From CAWIUB01 sp963839175 (lineage in GTDB: Bacteria; Actinomycetota; Actinomycetes; Mycobacteriales; Jatrophihabitantaceae): a stretch of 64,000 nucleotides of DNA. The stretch lies in NCBI GenBank assembly GCA_963839175.1, contig CAWIUB010000048.1, positions 7,749 through 71,748 on the forward strand, in the 5' to 3' direction. Numbering within the stretch: position 1 is the first letter of the stretch; each line of letters begins with the position of its first letter. Of this stretch, positions 26,418 to 34,972 are shown one piece after another. Both the position numbers and the translations under genes were made by a program. The notes beneath the pieces were generated by a model. It saw only the letters and a program-made list of their open reading frames with translations. It was not told the DNA's origin and ran no database searches.

Positions 26418-28300
26418 CTAGCGGGAGTTTCCGGCCTTCGTAGTTGATCAGTGCGACACGCCCTTGTGGTGCTTGGGATTCGTGGCTCGAGAGTGTATTA
26501 CCTATATATGGCTTCTATTGTGGGGAAGCGGCAGGGCAGCCAGACGTACTACTACCTGGTCGAGTCGGCGCGGGTGGGCGGCAAGCCCCGGATCGTGTCC
26601 CAGCAGTACCTGGGCAGCGCGGAGGAGGTCGCGGCCAAGTTGTCCGGCGCGCCGACGGGACAGCCGGTCCGCACCCAGCACAAACGTTTCGGGGACCTGG
26701 CCGCGGTGTGGTCGACGCTCGATCGGCTGGGCGTGGCGGCGGTGATCGACCGGGTGGCGCCGCGGCACGCGAACGCCACGGTGCCGGTGGGCACCTACAT
26801 CGCGTTGGCGACCGCGAACCGGATCGTGGCGCCCTGCTCGAAGCTGGCCTTCGCCGACTGGTGGGTCAGCACCGCCGGGCCACGGTTCACCCGCCTGTGC
26901 AGGGCCGCGACCGATCACCGCCGGTTCTGGGACGCGATGGACCGCCTCGACGCGCCCGATCTTCAGCTCATCGAGGCCGAGCTGGGCCGGCGCATGGTCA
27001 GCGAGTTCGGGCTGGACCTATCCGGGCTGATGCTGGACATGACCAACTTCGCCACCTACATCGACACGGCCAACCCGAAGGCGCCGATCGCCCAACGCGG
27101 CAAGGCGAAGCAGAAACGCACCGACCTGCGCCTGGTCGGACTCGCGTTGGTCGTCACCGCCGACGGCGCGATACCGCTGCTCTCGCACGCCTACGCCGGC
27201 GACCGGCCCGACGTCACCCAGTTCGGCACCGTCATCACCGAACTGAGCACCCGCTACCGGCAACTGGTCGCGGGCCTGGAGTCGCTGACCGTGGTCTATG
27301 ACGCCGGACAGAACTCCCAGGACAACCAGGAAATCATCGAAGCCTCCGGGCTGGGGTTCGTCGGCTCGCTACCGCCCTCGCAGCACCCCGAACTGCTCGC
27401 CATCCCGGCCAGCGACTACCGACCCGTCGACCGGCAGCGCTACCCCGGGCTGGGCTGCGTGGACACCACCGTCACCGCGCTCGGGGTGACCCGCCGCGCG
27501 GTGCTGACCCACTCACCGACCCTGCACGCCAAACAGTCGGCCGGTTTCGACCAGACCCTGGCCAAAACCCGCGCCCGCCTCGGCGAGTTGCAGGCCCGCC
27601 TGGCCCGCGGCCACACCCGCCGCGACAAGGCCGCCGTCCAGGCCGAGATCGCGACGATCTGCAAACCCCGCTGGGTCAACCAAGTCATCACCACCACCCT
27701 CACCGGCACCGAGCCCGCCGAGTTGCGCCTGTCCTGGCGCACCGATACCCGCGCCCGCCGACGCCTCGAGGATCGCCTGTTCGGCAAACGGATCCTGTTC
27801 ACCAACCGCGAGCACTGGACCACCGCCGACGTCGTGGCCGGCTACCGCTCCCAGAACGGCGTCGAATCCGGGTTCCGGCAACTCAAAGACCCACACGTCG
27901 TCTCCTTCGCACCGATGCACCACTGGACCGAGCAGAAGATCCGCGTGCACGTGTTCTACTGCGTGCTCGCCCTGACCATCGCCCACCTGATGCGCCGGCA
28001 GGCCGAGCACGCCGGCCTCCACATGTCAGTACGCGAACTACTGGCCACCCTCGCCGGCATCGAAGAGACCGTGCTGCTCTACCACGACGGCGGCAAGGGA
28101 CGCCCCCGCGCGCAACGCATACTCACCGACATCGACCCGGTCCAGCAGCAACTCGCCGAGATCTTCGACACCGCCCGCTACGCCCCCACCCGCTGACCAC
28201 CCCAGCCAGCCGACTTAGGTAATACACCAGCCACGCCCGAAACCCCAACCCGTAAGGCGAAACAGTCAAACGATCAAGAAAGCCCGGAAACTCCCGCTAG
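26418..28300. mobile_element. IS1634-family insertion sequence
   Basis: The ends are CTAGCGGGAGTTTCCGG at 26418 and its inverted copy ending at 28300. A further subterminal inverted pair is CGTGGCTCGAGAGTGTATTA (26481-26500) and TAGGTAATACACCAGCCACG (28216-28235). One intact transposase lies inside. The right end shares its CTAG with the left boundary of the IS1182-type element, so that element landed exactly at this terminus. No clear target duplication remains. Confidence 0.88.
26508..28196 (+). CDS. IS1634-family transposase
   Basis: DDE transposase of 562 residues. The N-terminus MASIVGKRQGSQTYYYLVES is the typical IS1634/IS1549 start, with RIVSQQYLGSAEEV near 33. LMLDMTNFATYID near 180 and VVYDAGQNSQDNQEII near 263 carry the first two acidic residues, and RSQNGVESGFRQLKDPHVV near 450 is the Y-(2)-R-x3-E type ending. 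The frame is intact. ATG at 26508 is chosen over an earlier ATG that would add terminal inverted-repeat sequence. Confidence 0.92.
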   Translation: MASIVGKRQGSQTYYYLVESARVGGKPRIVSQQYLGSAEEVAAKLSGAPTGQPVRTQHKRFGDLAAVWSTLDRLGVAAVIDRVAPRHANATVPVGTYIALATANRIVAPCSKLAFADWWVSTAGPRFTRLCRAATDHRRFWDAMDRLDAPDLQLIEAELGRRMVSEFGLDLSGLMLDMTNFATYIDTANPKAPIAQRGKAKQKRTDLRLVGLALVVTADGAIPLLSHAYAGDRPDVTQFGTVITELSTRYRQLVAGLESLTVVYDAGQNSQDNQEIIEASGLGFVGSLPPSQHPELLAIPASDYRPVDRQRYPGLGCVDTTVTALGVTRRAVLTHSPTLHAKQSAGFDQTLAKTRARLGELQARLARGHTRRDKAAVQAEIATICKPRWVNQVITTTLTGTEPAELRLSWRTDTRARRRLEDRLFGKRILFTNREHWTTADVVAGYRSQNGVESGFRQLKDPHVVSFAPMHHWTEQKIRVHVFYCVLALTIAHLMRRQAEHAGLHMSVRELLATLAGIEETVLLYHDGGKGRPRAQRILTDIDPVQQQLAEIFDTARYAPTR

Positions 28301-30136
28301 GAGGCCGCTGAATTAGGGCAGTTCTGGGGCTGGTCGCGGGACGGGCCGAGGGGTGAAATTGGTGGCAGCCTGCACGCGAGGTCCGGGTCGGTGCGCGGCG
28401 GAGCGGTCCGGGCTGTGCGAGAGCGCCTGGGGGTGGCCGGTGCGGGGCCAGGCGCGGCCCGGTGAGGGCCGATAGAGCTCTGATCGGCGGCTTGTCAGGT
28501 GGTCTGGGCCGCCAGAACCCAGACTCCTGCCGTACGAGTGAGTCCACGGCCGGCGAGGTTGCGCAGGTTGAGTCCGGCGGTACGGCGTGTGAGCCAGGCG
28601 TTGTTCTTGGTGGTGCCGCGGTAGCGGAGTTTCAGGCGGCGACCACCGCGGCTGGCGATCTGAGAGATGACACGCTCCACGTTGGGCCGGAACTTCCGGT
28701 ACTTCTCACGTAGCTCGGGCTTTTCAGCCCAGTCACGGCGGGCTTGGCGCAGCAGGTCGTCTCGTGGGTGCAGAACGATTTTGCGGCCGGTCTTGGAAGT
28801 GGTGCACCGCTCGCGCAGGGGGCAGTCGCGGCACAGTGCGCCAAAGGTCGCCACTCGGGTCTTCTCGCTGATCGGCCGGGTGTTGCCGGCCGGGCAGCCG
28901 GCCGTGCCCGCTTGCTCGTCGACGGTGAAGTCGTCGACGGTGAACCCGCCCTCAACCGGCGCTTGCAGCGGCTTCGGCTTGATCACGGCCTCGTCGGCGC
29001 CGGTGTCGTCGATCGCCCCACGCAGATCCCCTGTGCCATAAGCGGAATCTCCGTACCACTCGCACGTGTCCTCCTCGCGGTCGAGGAACTTCTCCGCCAC
29101 TGCTGGATCGGAGTTCTCTGTCCCGGCGGCCTTGGTGAGCGCCTCGTCGGTGATGATCCCGGTCTCCGGTTCGGCCGCCACGTGCGCCCGGTACCCGTCC
29201 CGGCGGTTCTCCGGCGACTTGCGGGTGTGCCGTGCATCCGGGTCCACAGTGGACACCACTCGGTCCGGGGCGACCCTGCGGGCGATCCGCCACCGTCCAT
29301 CGGTACCGTCAGACCCCTCGGCGGGCTCGACATCCTGACCGGCGAGCAGCGCCAGCAACGCCACCGCGAACTCCGCGTCGCCGTCCAGTTCGGCATCGGC
29401 CAACGCCGCCACCAGGGCGTGGGCGTCGTTGACCAGCGCCGACACCAGCGCATCCTTGGCGTCCGGATCCTCCCAGTCGATGCTCGGTTTACCCGGCTGG
29501 CTGTAGTCATGGCCGGTGCAGACTGTCGCGATCTGCTCCGCCGCGCCGGGCACCTGCCGGCGCACCCGCCGGATCGCCGAGATCAGCTGAGTGACGGTGT
29601 CCTGGGTAGCGACCGCGTCAGCCAGGATCGTGGAATCCACCGCGCGTTTCCGGCGACCGCGCAGCACCCCGGTCTGCTCGATGACATCCTTGACCGCATC
29701 GTTGACCCGGTGCGGCCGCTGCGATGTCGCCAGCCGTCGCCGCCAATACACCAGCGTCGACGCATCAAAACCCGCATCGTCCAGCGCCATCCCGGTCGCG
29801 ACCTTCCATCGCAGATCACACCGCGCCGCCTCGGCGGTCTCCCGGTCCGAGAGATCATGCAAGCTCTGCAGCACCAGGATCGACGCCATCACCGACGCCG
29901 GGATCGATGGCCTGCCCTTACCCGAAGGGAAAAGGTCCTCGAACACCACATCAGGGAACAGATCCTGCCGATGCTCGGCCAAGAACTCGAACATGCTGCC
30001 CTCAGCGACCAGATGACCCACCAGAGCCTGCGCGTCCAGCAGCTCCCGGTCCGTAGCCTCCACACCCTGCACCGGAAGATCATCCAAGCCGAACCGGCGC
30101 ACACCGCACACGACGCGCCGATTATTCAGCGGCCTC
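28301..30136. mobile_element. IS1182-family insertion sequence, copy 1
   Basis: Terminal inverted repeats GAGGCCGCTGAAT (28301-28313) and ATTCAGCGGCCTC (30124-30136) are perfect over 13 bases. CTAG flanks both sides (28297-28300 and 30137-30140) and reads as a four-base target duplication. The element separates the IS1634 copy from a methyltransferase fragment. Confidence 0.88.
28495..30111 (-). CDS. IS1182-family transposase (copy 1)
   Basis: DDE transposase of 538 residues. It has DLFPDVVFEDLFPSGKGRPS near 55, LQSLHDLSDRETAEAARCDL near 88 and AVDSTILADAVATQDTVTQL near 165 (first Asp). The zinc-like cysteine block GCPAGNTRPIS with CRDCPLRERC lies near 425, and RPNVERVISQIASRGGRR near 490 carries the final Glu. 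GTG at 30111 is used because it lies just inside the terminal repeat. The frame is intact. Confidence 0.9.
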   Translation of the reverse strand: MCGVRRFGLDDLPVQGVEATDRELLDAQALVGHLVAEGSMFEFLAEHRQDLFPDVVFEDLFPSGKGRPSIPASVMASILVLQSLHDLSDRETAEAARCDLRWKVATGMALDDAGFDASTLVYWRRRLATSQRPHRVNDAVKDVIEQTGVLRGRRKRAVDSTILADAVATQDTVTQLISAIRRVRRQVPGAAEQIATVCTGHDYSQPGKPSIDWEDPDAKDALVSALVNDAHALVAALADAELDGDAEFAVALLALLAGQDVEPAEGSDGTDGRWRIARRVAPDRVVSTVDPDARHTRKSPENRRDGYRAHVAAEPETGIITDEALTKAAGTENSDPAVAEKFLDREEDTCEWYGDSAYGTGDLRGAIDDTGADEAVIKPKPLQAPVEGGFTVDDFTVDEQAGTAGCPAGNTRPISEKTRVATFGALCRDCPLRERCTTSKTGRKIVLHPRDDLLRQARRDWAEKPELREKYRKFRPNVERVISQIASRGGRRLKLRYRGTTKNNAWLTRRTAGLNLRNLAGRGLTRTAGVWVLAAQTT

Positions 30137-30140
30137 CTAG

Positions 30141-30760
30141 GCAAGCAGGCCGAGCTGTTCGACTTCGACGCCGCGATGTTGGCCCGCGCCCGCCGAGTTA
30201 GCCGCGAGCAGGGCCTGACCAACGTCAGCTTCCTGCGCGCCGACGCCCAGACCCACCACTTCCGGCCTGAGGGCTTCGATCTGGGCGTGAGCCGGTTCGG
30301 GACGATGTTCTTCACCGACCCGCTCGCCGCGTTCACCAACATCGCCCGCGCGTTGCGGCCGGGCGCACGACTGGCGCAGCTGGTCTGGCAACACAGCGAC
30401 CGGCAGCAGTGGAGCGAGGTGATCCGCGACGTGTTTGGCCACGACCCGGCGCCCACCCCGGCCGCCGACCCGTTCTCGCTGGCCGACCCGGCCACCGTCG
30501 TCGCGATCATGACAGCCGCCGGCTTCACCGACGTGGACCTCATCGATGTGCGCGAGCCGGTCTACTACGGCCCCGACACCGAAACTGCGCTCGATGCCGT
30601 GCGCACCCTGCACATGACCAAGAACCTCCTCGCACCGCTGGACGCCAGCCACGCCGCATCGGCGCTGAACCAGCTGCGCACCGCCTTGGCGGCGCGCCAG
30701 AGCAGCGGCGGCGTGTTCTTCGATTCGTGCGCCTGGCTCATCACCGCCCATCGGGAATGA
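30141..30760 (+). pseudogene. SAM methyltransferase beheaded by the insertion sequences
   Basis: Starting right at the CTAG border, the frame encodes DFDAAMLARARRVSREQGLT, then VSFLRADAQTHHFRPEGFDL, SRFGTMFFTDPLAAFTNIAR and LRPGARLAQLVWQHSDRQQW. These are motifs I(end), II and III of a UbiE-like methyltransferase. The GxGxG SAM loop and everything before it are gone. An ATG at 30176 could start a 194-residue product, but it could not bind SAM normally. Confidence 0.8.
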
Positions 30761-30960
30761 AGCCCGCCCGCTCCGCGCAGGCGGCGGAGGGATGAGTCCG
30801 CCGCGGAACAGGCGTGACCCCTGGCCACCAGAGGCATTCACCCACTGCCATCAGGCAGAGCGGCGCGAGCGCCGATTACGTCTGCGGTCTGCGCGGAAGG
30901 TCGACGCTGCAGGAGTGGTTGTTCGGCGCGGAGATCAAGTGCCTGGGATGGCGTGTAATC

Positions 30961-31518
30961 ATGACTCGGGTGGGTCAGCGGACTGGGACGGCGATTCGAT
31001 TCACGGCCAGGCTCGACACCATCAATACGTTGGCCTTGATCCGCTTGCCGGAGGAGGCGAGCCGCTACCTGCCATCACGCGGACAGGTGGCAGTCCAAGG
31101 ATCGATCAACGGCCATGAGTTCCGGACCGTGCTGGAGCCGGACGGCTTGAAGGGCCACTGGATGAGGGTTGATCCAGAGCTCCAACACGTCGCTGATATT
31201 GGTCTCGGCGACATGATCAGCCTCGCCATCGAGGCATCACCGGACTGGCCGGAGCCGGACGTGCCATCAGATCTAGCAACGGCGTTGGCGTCCGCGCCGC
31301 AGAAGATCCAAGACATGTGGAGCGACATCACACCGATGGCGCGGTGGGAATGGGTGCGCTGGGTCAGCGCGACCGCGAACCCCGCAACGCGCCAGCGGCG
31401 AGTCGAAGTGAGTATCTCCAAGATGGACAACGGCAAGCGGCGGCCGTGCTGCTTTGACCTTTCCGCATGCACCGACCCAGCGGTGTCAAAGAACGGCAAG
31501 CTTCGCGGCGCAACCTGA
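30961..31518 (+). CDS. DUF1905/YdeI-OmpD-associated family protein
   Basis: Protein of 185 residues with an N-terminal DUF1905 barrel (RFTARLDTINTLALIRLPEE at about 10-30, RGQVAVQGSINGHEFRTVLE at about 42-62) and a C-terminal YdeI helical part (DLATALASAPQKIQDMWSDI near 105, then EWVRWVSATANPATRQRRVE). The family includes proteins called bacteriocin-protection or OmpD-associated, of uncertain biochemical role. ATG at 30961 starts the domain directly. It stands alone between remnants. Confidence 0.75.
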   Translation: MTRVGQRTGTAIRFTARLDTINTLALIRLPEEASRYLPSRGQVAVQGSINGHEFRTVLEPDGLKGHWMRVDPELQHVADIGLGDMISLAIEASPDWPEPDVPSDLATALASAPQKIQDMWSDITPMARWEWVRWVSATANPATRQRRVEVSISKMDNGKRRPCCFDLSACTDPAVSKNGKLRGAT

Positions 31519-31867
31519 TCCACATTCGCGGACTGTTGCTGGTCACGATGCGGTTCGCGGATGGGGGCGGTCGTGGCGAACGTGGGCAGCGGCGCTCGGC
31601 GGCACCGACGTGCCCATTTGGATCACCGGCAGTAACGCGTATCGCGTTAGGCCGGTGCCCAAACACGGTGTGCGTGATCCGGCAGGTACGCCGCGTTGAT
31701 CGGGGACGTAGCCCTGTCGAGGGCACCGGGGCAGGGAGGAAGCATGCGGGGACCGCGGTACGCGCCTGTAGGAGGGTGCTCTGCCGGGGCTGGCTGTTCC
31801 TGATCGGCGAGACCTACCCCTCGGGGTTCGGGCTCTGGGAAACCAAGGGCGTGCTGCCGATCGCGAC
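31519..31867. other. Intergenic stretch with no recognised gene
   Basis: No reading frame here looks like a known protein. The stretch holds a strong hairpin at 31624-31657. Confidence 0.5.
31624..31657. terminator. Long hairpin downstream of the YdeI-like gene
   Basis: CACCGGCAGTAACGCG (31624-31639) and CGCGTTAGGCCGGTG (31643-31657) pair over about 15 bases with a three-base loop TAT and one bulge. There is no T-run. It may terminate transcription from either side or be a small mobile-element or attachment footprint. Confidence 0.4.
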
Positions 31868-32548
31868 CTACCCGGACGGCTTACGCGGCTGGGATCTGGT
31901 CGTCGACACTTCCTCCGGCTCGGCGACCGGCCCTACCGTCGGCGCTGCAGCGTGATAATCACAGCGGTCGCCTCGCGGGCTGACCACCACCGGTCCACTC
32001 GTTCGTCGCCCGCGATTACCCACTGGCCACCGCTGTGAGCGCCGATCCCGTCGTCGCGGGTCCGACCCCGTCCGGCCAACCTCAGGACAAAGTCGAGGTC
32101 GACGCTGCCTGCGCCGCGATCTCGCTGTGGCTCCGTGAGGTAAGCACCGACGCGATGTGACTACACGCTCTTGATCATAGAGACGAGCGCGAGCGCCGAA
32201 TACGCGCCGGCGCGCAGGGGGGTCGAGGGCGCCGGGTCCGAAGCTCGCCTCGACCCGCCTGCGGACCTCGTCGAGGTCGATGCCTAGGGTGGGCAGCGCG
32301 TCGGCGTCGCTGTCACGGCTGCCGGGCGATAACAGGCCGCCGCGGCCCACCAGTTGGCTTAGGGCCGCGCGGCAGGCGTCCAGGTTGACGCCAAGCTCGG
32401 TCAGCACGCTGAGCCCGGGCTCCTCTGGCTGCGCGAGGATGCCGAGCACCAGATGCTCGGTGCCGAGCCAAGGATGCCGGAAAGTGCGCGCCTCTTGCTG
32501 GCCGCGCATGACGACCTGGCGCGCCGCCGGCGTGTACCGCTCGAACAT
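31868..32548 (-). CDS. Clp N-domain protein with degenerate tail
   Basis: The first about 110 residues are a Clp R/N domain: FERYTPAARQVVMRGQQEAR, then HPWLGTEHLVLGILAQPEEP and LPTLGIDLDEVRRRVEASFG. This is the adaptor-binding module of ClpA/ClpC but without any AAA+ domain. After VEASFGPGALDPPARRR the sequence loses family character and becomes Arg-rich and low in complexity, so the true protein may have ended earlier before a frameshift. ATG at 32548 has GGAGG five bases upstream. It lies two bases downstream of the HTH gene and forms an operon with it. The role may be decoy or adaptor for Clp proteases. Confidence 0.7.
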   Translation of the reverse strand: MFERYTPAARQVVMRGQQEARTFRHPWLGTEHLVLGILAQPEEPGLSVLTELGVNLDACRAALSQLVGRGGLLSPGSRDSDADALPTLGIDLDEVRRRVEASFGPGALDPPARRRVFGARARLYDQERVVTSRRCLPHGATARSRRRQRRPRLCPEVGRTGSDPRRRDRRSQRWPVGNRGRRTSGPVVVSPRGDRCDYHAAAPTVGPVAEPEEVSTTRSQPRKPSG

Positions 32549-32550
32549 CG

Positions 32551-32760
32551 TCACCTCCGCCCGTGCTTCTTGTGCACGGCCTGCTTGCTCACCCCGAGCG
32601 CCTGACCGATCTGCTGCCAGGACCAGCCGGACCGCCTGGCGTTGTCCACCTGGAGTGCCTCCAGGCGCTCGACGAGCTGCCGCATCGCCGCCACCGCGCG
32701 CAGTCCGGCGTCGGGATCTTGGCTTGTTGCTTCCGTCGCCGCATCGACCGCTTCAATCAT
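32551..32760 (-). CDS. Small HTH protein, likely autoregulator of the Clp-N operon
   Basis: A 69-residue protein with a helical N-terminus (MIEAVDAATEATSQDPDAGL, AMRQLVERLEALQVDNARR) and a C-terminal sigma-region-4-like helix-turn-helix WSWQQIGQALGVSKQAVHKK. Pairing of such a protein with a stand-alone Clp-N protein is common in actinobacteria. Its promoter contains two GTCAAC-N4-GTTGAC palindromes over the -35 and -10, so self-repression is likely. The ATG is six bases from TAAGTT, so the mRNA is probably leaderless. Confidence 0.8.
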   Translation of the reverse strand: MIEAVDAATEATSQDPDAGLRAVAAMRQLVERLEALQVDNARRSGWSWQQIGQALGVSKQAVHKKHGRR

Positions 32761-32763
32761 GCC

Positions 32764-32806
32764 GTCAACTTACGTTGACGTGTGCCCGCTGTCAACGTAG
32801 GTTGAC
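32764..32806 (-). promoter_or_regulatory. Promoter embedded in two palindromic operators
   Basis: GTCAAC-TTAC-GTTGAC (32764-32779) and GTCAAC-GTAG-GTTGAC (32791-32806) are 16-base palindromes with identical half-sites and centres 27 bases apart. Read on the minus strand, TTGACA (32795-32790), a 17-base spacer and TAAGTT (32772-32767) form a near-consensus housekeeping promoter. The -35 lies in the distal palindrome and the -10 in the proximal one. The HTH gene ATG begins 6 bases after the -10. Confidence 0.75.
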
Positions 32807-32816
32807 GTGCAGTCTA

Positions 32817-33962
32817 GTGTAGTGTCTCGCAATTAGGAGACGATTGCGGTAGAGTGCCTGTATGCGCCCACCGACAGCTGCCTTGGTGATGACCGACGGT
32901 CAACGCGAAATCCTGGAAGACCTGGCGAGTTCGCGTACGGCGCCGCATCGGGAGGTGGTCCGGGCGAAGGCGTTGCTGCTGGCCGGTCAGGGTGTGGCGA
33001 CACCGCGATCGCGTCACGGCTGGGGGTGTCCGCGGCCAGCGTGACCAGCTGGCGGACCCGGTTCGGCACCGACGGGTTGGCGAAGTTCGGTCGGGTACGC
33101 GAGGGGCGGGGCCGCAAGCCGTCGATCTCGGCGGAGCAGGTGGAAGCGATCGTGCATGCCACCTTGCACGACAAGCCGCCCGGGGAGACGCACTGGAGCT
33201 GCCGGTCGATGGCGAAAGCGCAGGGGGTGAGCAAGGCGACCGTGCAGCGAATCTGGAAGGCGCGGGGACTGCAGCCGCACCGGGTGGAGACCTTCAAGCT
33301 GTCCAACGACAAGCGGTTCGAGGACAAGCTCGTCGACGTCGTCGGGCTGTATCTGAATCCGCCGGAGAAGGCGGTGGTGTTGTGCATGGACGAGAAAAGC
33401 CAGATCCAGGCGCTGGACCGCACCCAGCCGTCGCTGCCGATGAAGAAGGGCCGGGCCGGCACGATGACGCATGACTACAAGCGCAACGGCACCACCACAC
33501 TGTTCGCCGCGCTGAACGTGCTCACCGGAGTGGTCATCGGCCGGTGCCTGCCCAGGCATCGGCACACCGAGTTCCTCAAGTTCCTCCGGGTGATCGACCG
33601 GGAGGTCCCCAAGGGACTGCAGGTCCACCTGATCCTCGACAACTACGGCACCCACAAGCACGCGAACGTCGTCGCCTGGCTGGCCAAGCACCCTCGCTTC
33701 CACCTGCACTTCACGCCCACCTCCAGCTCGTGGCTGAACCTGGTGGAGCGCTGGTTCCGCAACCTCACCGACAAGGCCATCCGTCGCGGCGTGTTCCACT
33801 CCGTCCCCGACCTCATCGCCGCCATCGAGGCCTACCTCCAAGCCAACAACGATGAGCCCAAGCCGTTCGTGTGGACCGCGACCGCGGACGAAATCCTGGA
33901 GAAGGTGCGCCGTGGGCGGGTGGCCCTCCAACCGATCGCCAGTTAAAACCGAGACACTGCAC
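32817..33962. mobile_element. IS630-family insertion sequence
   Basis: Inverted ends GTGTAGTGTCTCG (32817) and CGAGACACTGCAC (ending 33962) match at 12 of 13 bases. They are bounded by TA on both sides (32815-32816 and 33963-33964), the usual TA target duplication of IS630/Tc1-mariner elements. It sits about 20 bases upstream of the HTH/Clp-N promoter. Confidence 0.85.
32862..33946 (+). pseudogene. IS630-family transposase, frameshifted
   Basis: The N-terminal frame (from 32862) gives MTDGQREILEDLASSRTAPH to KALLLAGQGVA. The rest, from about 33005 in another frame, gives ASRLGVSAASVTSWRTRFGT and continues through VVLCMDEKSQIQALDR (first Asp), HLILDNYGTHKHANVVAWLA and PTSSSWLNLVERWF (final Glu). 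One base is missing at GGCGACACCG near 33002, where AAC-ACC would restore the frame. Either it is inactive or it uses programmed frameshifting, which some IS630 elements do. Confidence 0.85.
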
Positions 33963-34225
33963 TAGGCCTCCGAACGAAACGGAAGACCGCTCTTCGGCCA
34001 CTACGCGCCGTGGCCGGCTGCGAGGCTCGGCTCACACAGAAATGATCAGGATTGCCGAGTATGCAGCGACGTAGAGGCGGCGGTGCCTGACGACCGCCTG
34101 ACGCTGGCGAGCGCCGTGGGGTGGAAGGGATCCACTGTGCCGGCTTGAGTCGGGCCGTCGTGCGACAGCGTCTCTGTTGGCCGGAGGTGGGGTCGTCGGG
34201 CAACGGCGCGCTGCCGGGCCGGGTA

Positions 34226-34825
34226 TCAGTTGCGGTCGGAGCAGCTGCAGCTGCCGCTGCTGGGGTGGTAGGAGATGATCGCGCCGAGCCGGTCGACTTG
34301 CACGGCGCAGCAGTCGGTCAGCAGTTGCTTGAGCTGGCGGCGGGCCCGCTGGACCCGGGACTTCATCCCTGACGTTGAGATACCCAGCGCGGAGCCGGCG
34401 GTGTGATGGCTCTGCCCGGCGAGGTCGACCCGGTCGAGCGCCTCCCGATAGATCTCGGGTAGCTGAGCGAGCAGTGGTCGCAGGCAGCCGGCGAGATCGC
34501 GGGTGGCCTGGTTCGGCCGGTCGTCGACGGGCGCAGGCTCTGGCCACAGTTCGGCGGCGACCTGGTCCAGCGGCTCGTGGATGTGCCGGGTGCGGTAGTG
34601 GTCGATGACGGCGTTGCGCGCCGACCGGTATAGCCACGCGGCCGGGTTGTCGACATGCTGCAGGGCACCGGCGGCGACGCTGCGTACCAGCACGTCTTGG
34701 GCAATGTCGGCGGCAACGTCGTCGTTGCCCACCCGTACGGCAATGAAGGATCGAAGCCGCGCGAACGTCTCGTCCCAGCTGGAATCGATCTGTTCCGTGG
34801 TCGGCCGGTTCTCGTCGACGTGCAT
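34226..34825 (-). CDS. SigZ-like ECF sigma factor with Cys-rich tail
   Basis: RNA polymerase sigma factor of 199 residues. Region 2 has DIAQDVLVRSVAAGALQHVD with NPAAWLYRSARNAVIDHYRT near 60. Region 4 has LAQLPEIYREALDRVDLAGQ with HHTAGSALGISTSGMKSRVQ near 125-165. The last 30 residues hold LLTDCCAVQVDRLGAIISYH and SCSCSDRN, a four-cysteine tail seen in SigZ-type factors and suited to metal or thiol sensing. ATG at 34825 is chosen as the start of the conserved length. Divergent from an ArsI/CadI gene. No anti-sigma gene is adjacent. Confidence 0.85.
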   Translation of the reverse strand: MHVDENRPTTEQIDSSWDETFARLRSFIAVRVGNDDVAADIAQDVLVRSVAAGALQHVDNPAAWLYRSARNAVIDHYRTRHIHEPLDQVAAELWPEPAPVDDRPNQATRDLAGCLRPLLAQLPEIYREALDRVDLAGQSHHTAGSALGISTSGMKSRVQRARRQLKQLLTDCCAVQVDRLGAIISYHPSSGSCSCSDRN

Positions 34826-34972
34826 GGCTGCGCTCCTCGTCCCGACCATAGTGACGAACCAGGCCGGCGAGGGACGCATCGGTCGCCGGCCGTGCGTCCG
34901 GTGAGCTCTTCATTCGTCTGCTATGCCGAATCGCCGGGAACGGCCCGGCGACGACATACGGAGCACATCGTG

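Noticed and set aside
28744..30201. A 485-codon open frame antisense to the first IS1182 transposase
   Set aside because: The transposase frame explains the region fully and the antisense product has no recognisable domain.
32037..32159. A 40-codon plus-strand frame opposite the tail of the Clp-N gene
   Set aside because: No start signal and no recognisable sequence; likely chance in GC-rich DNA.
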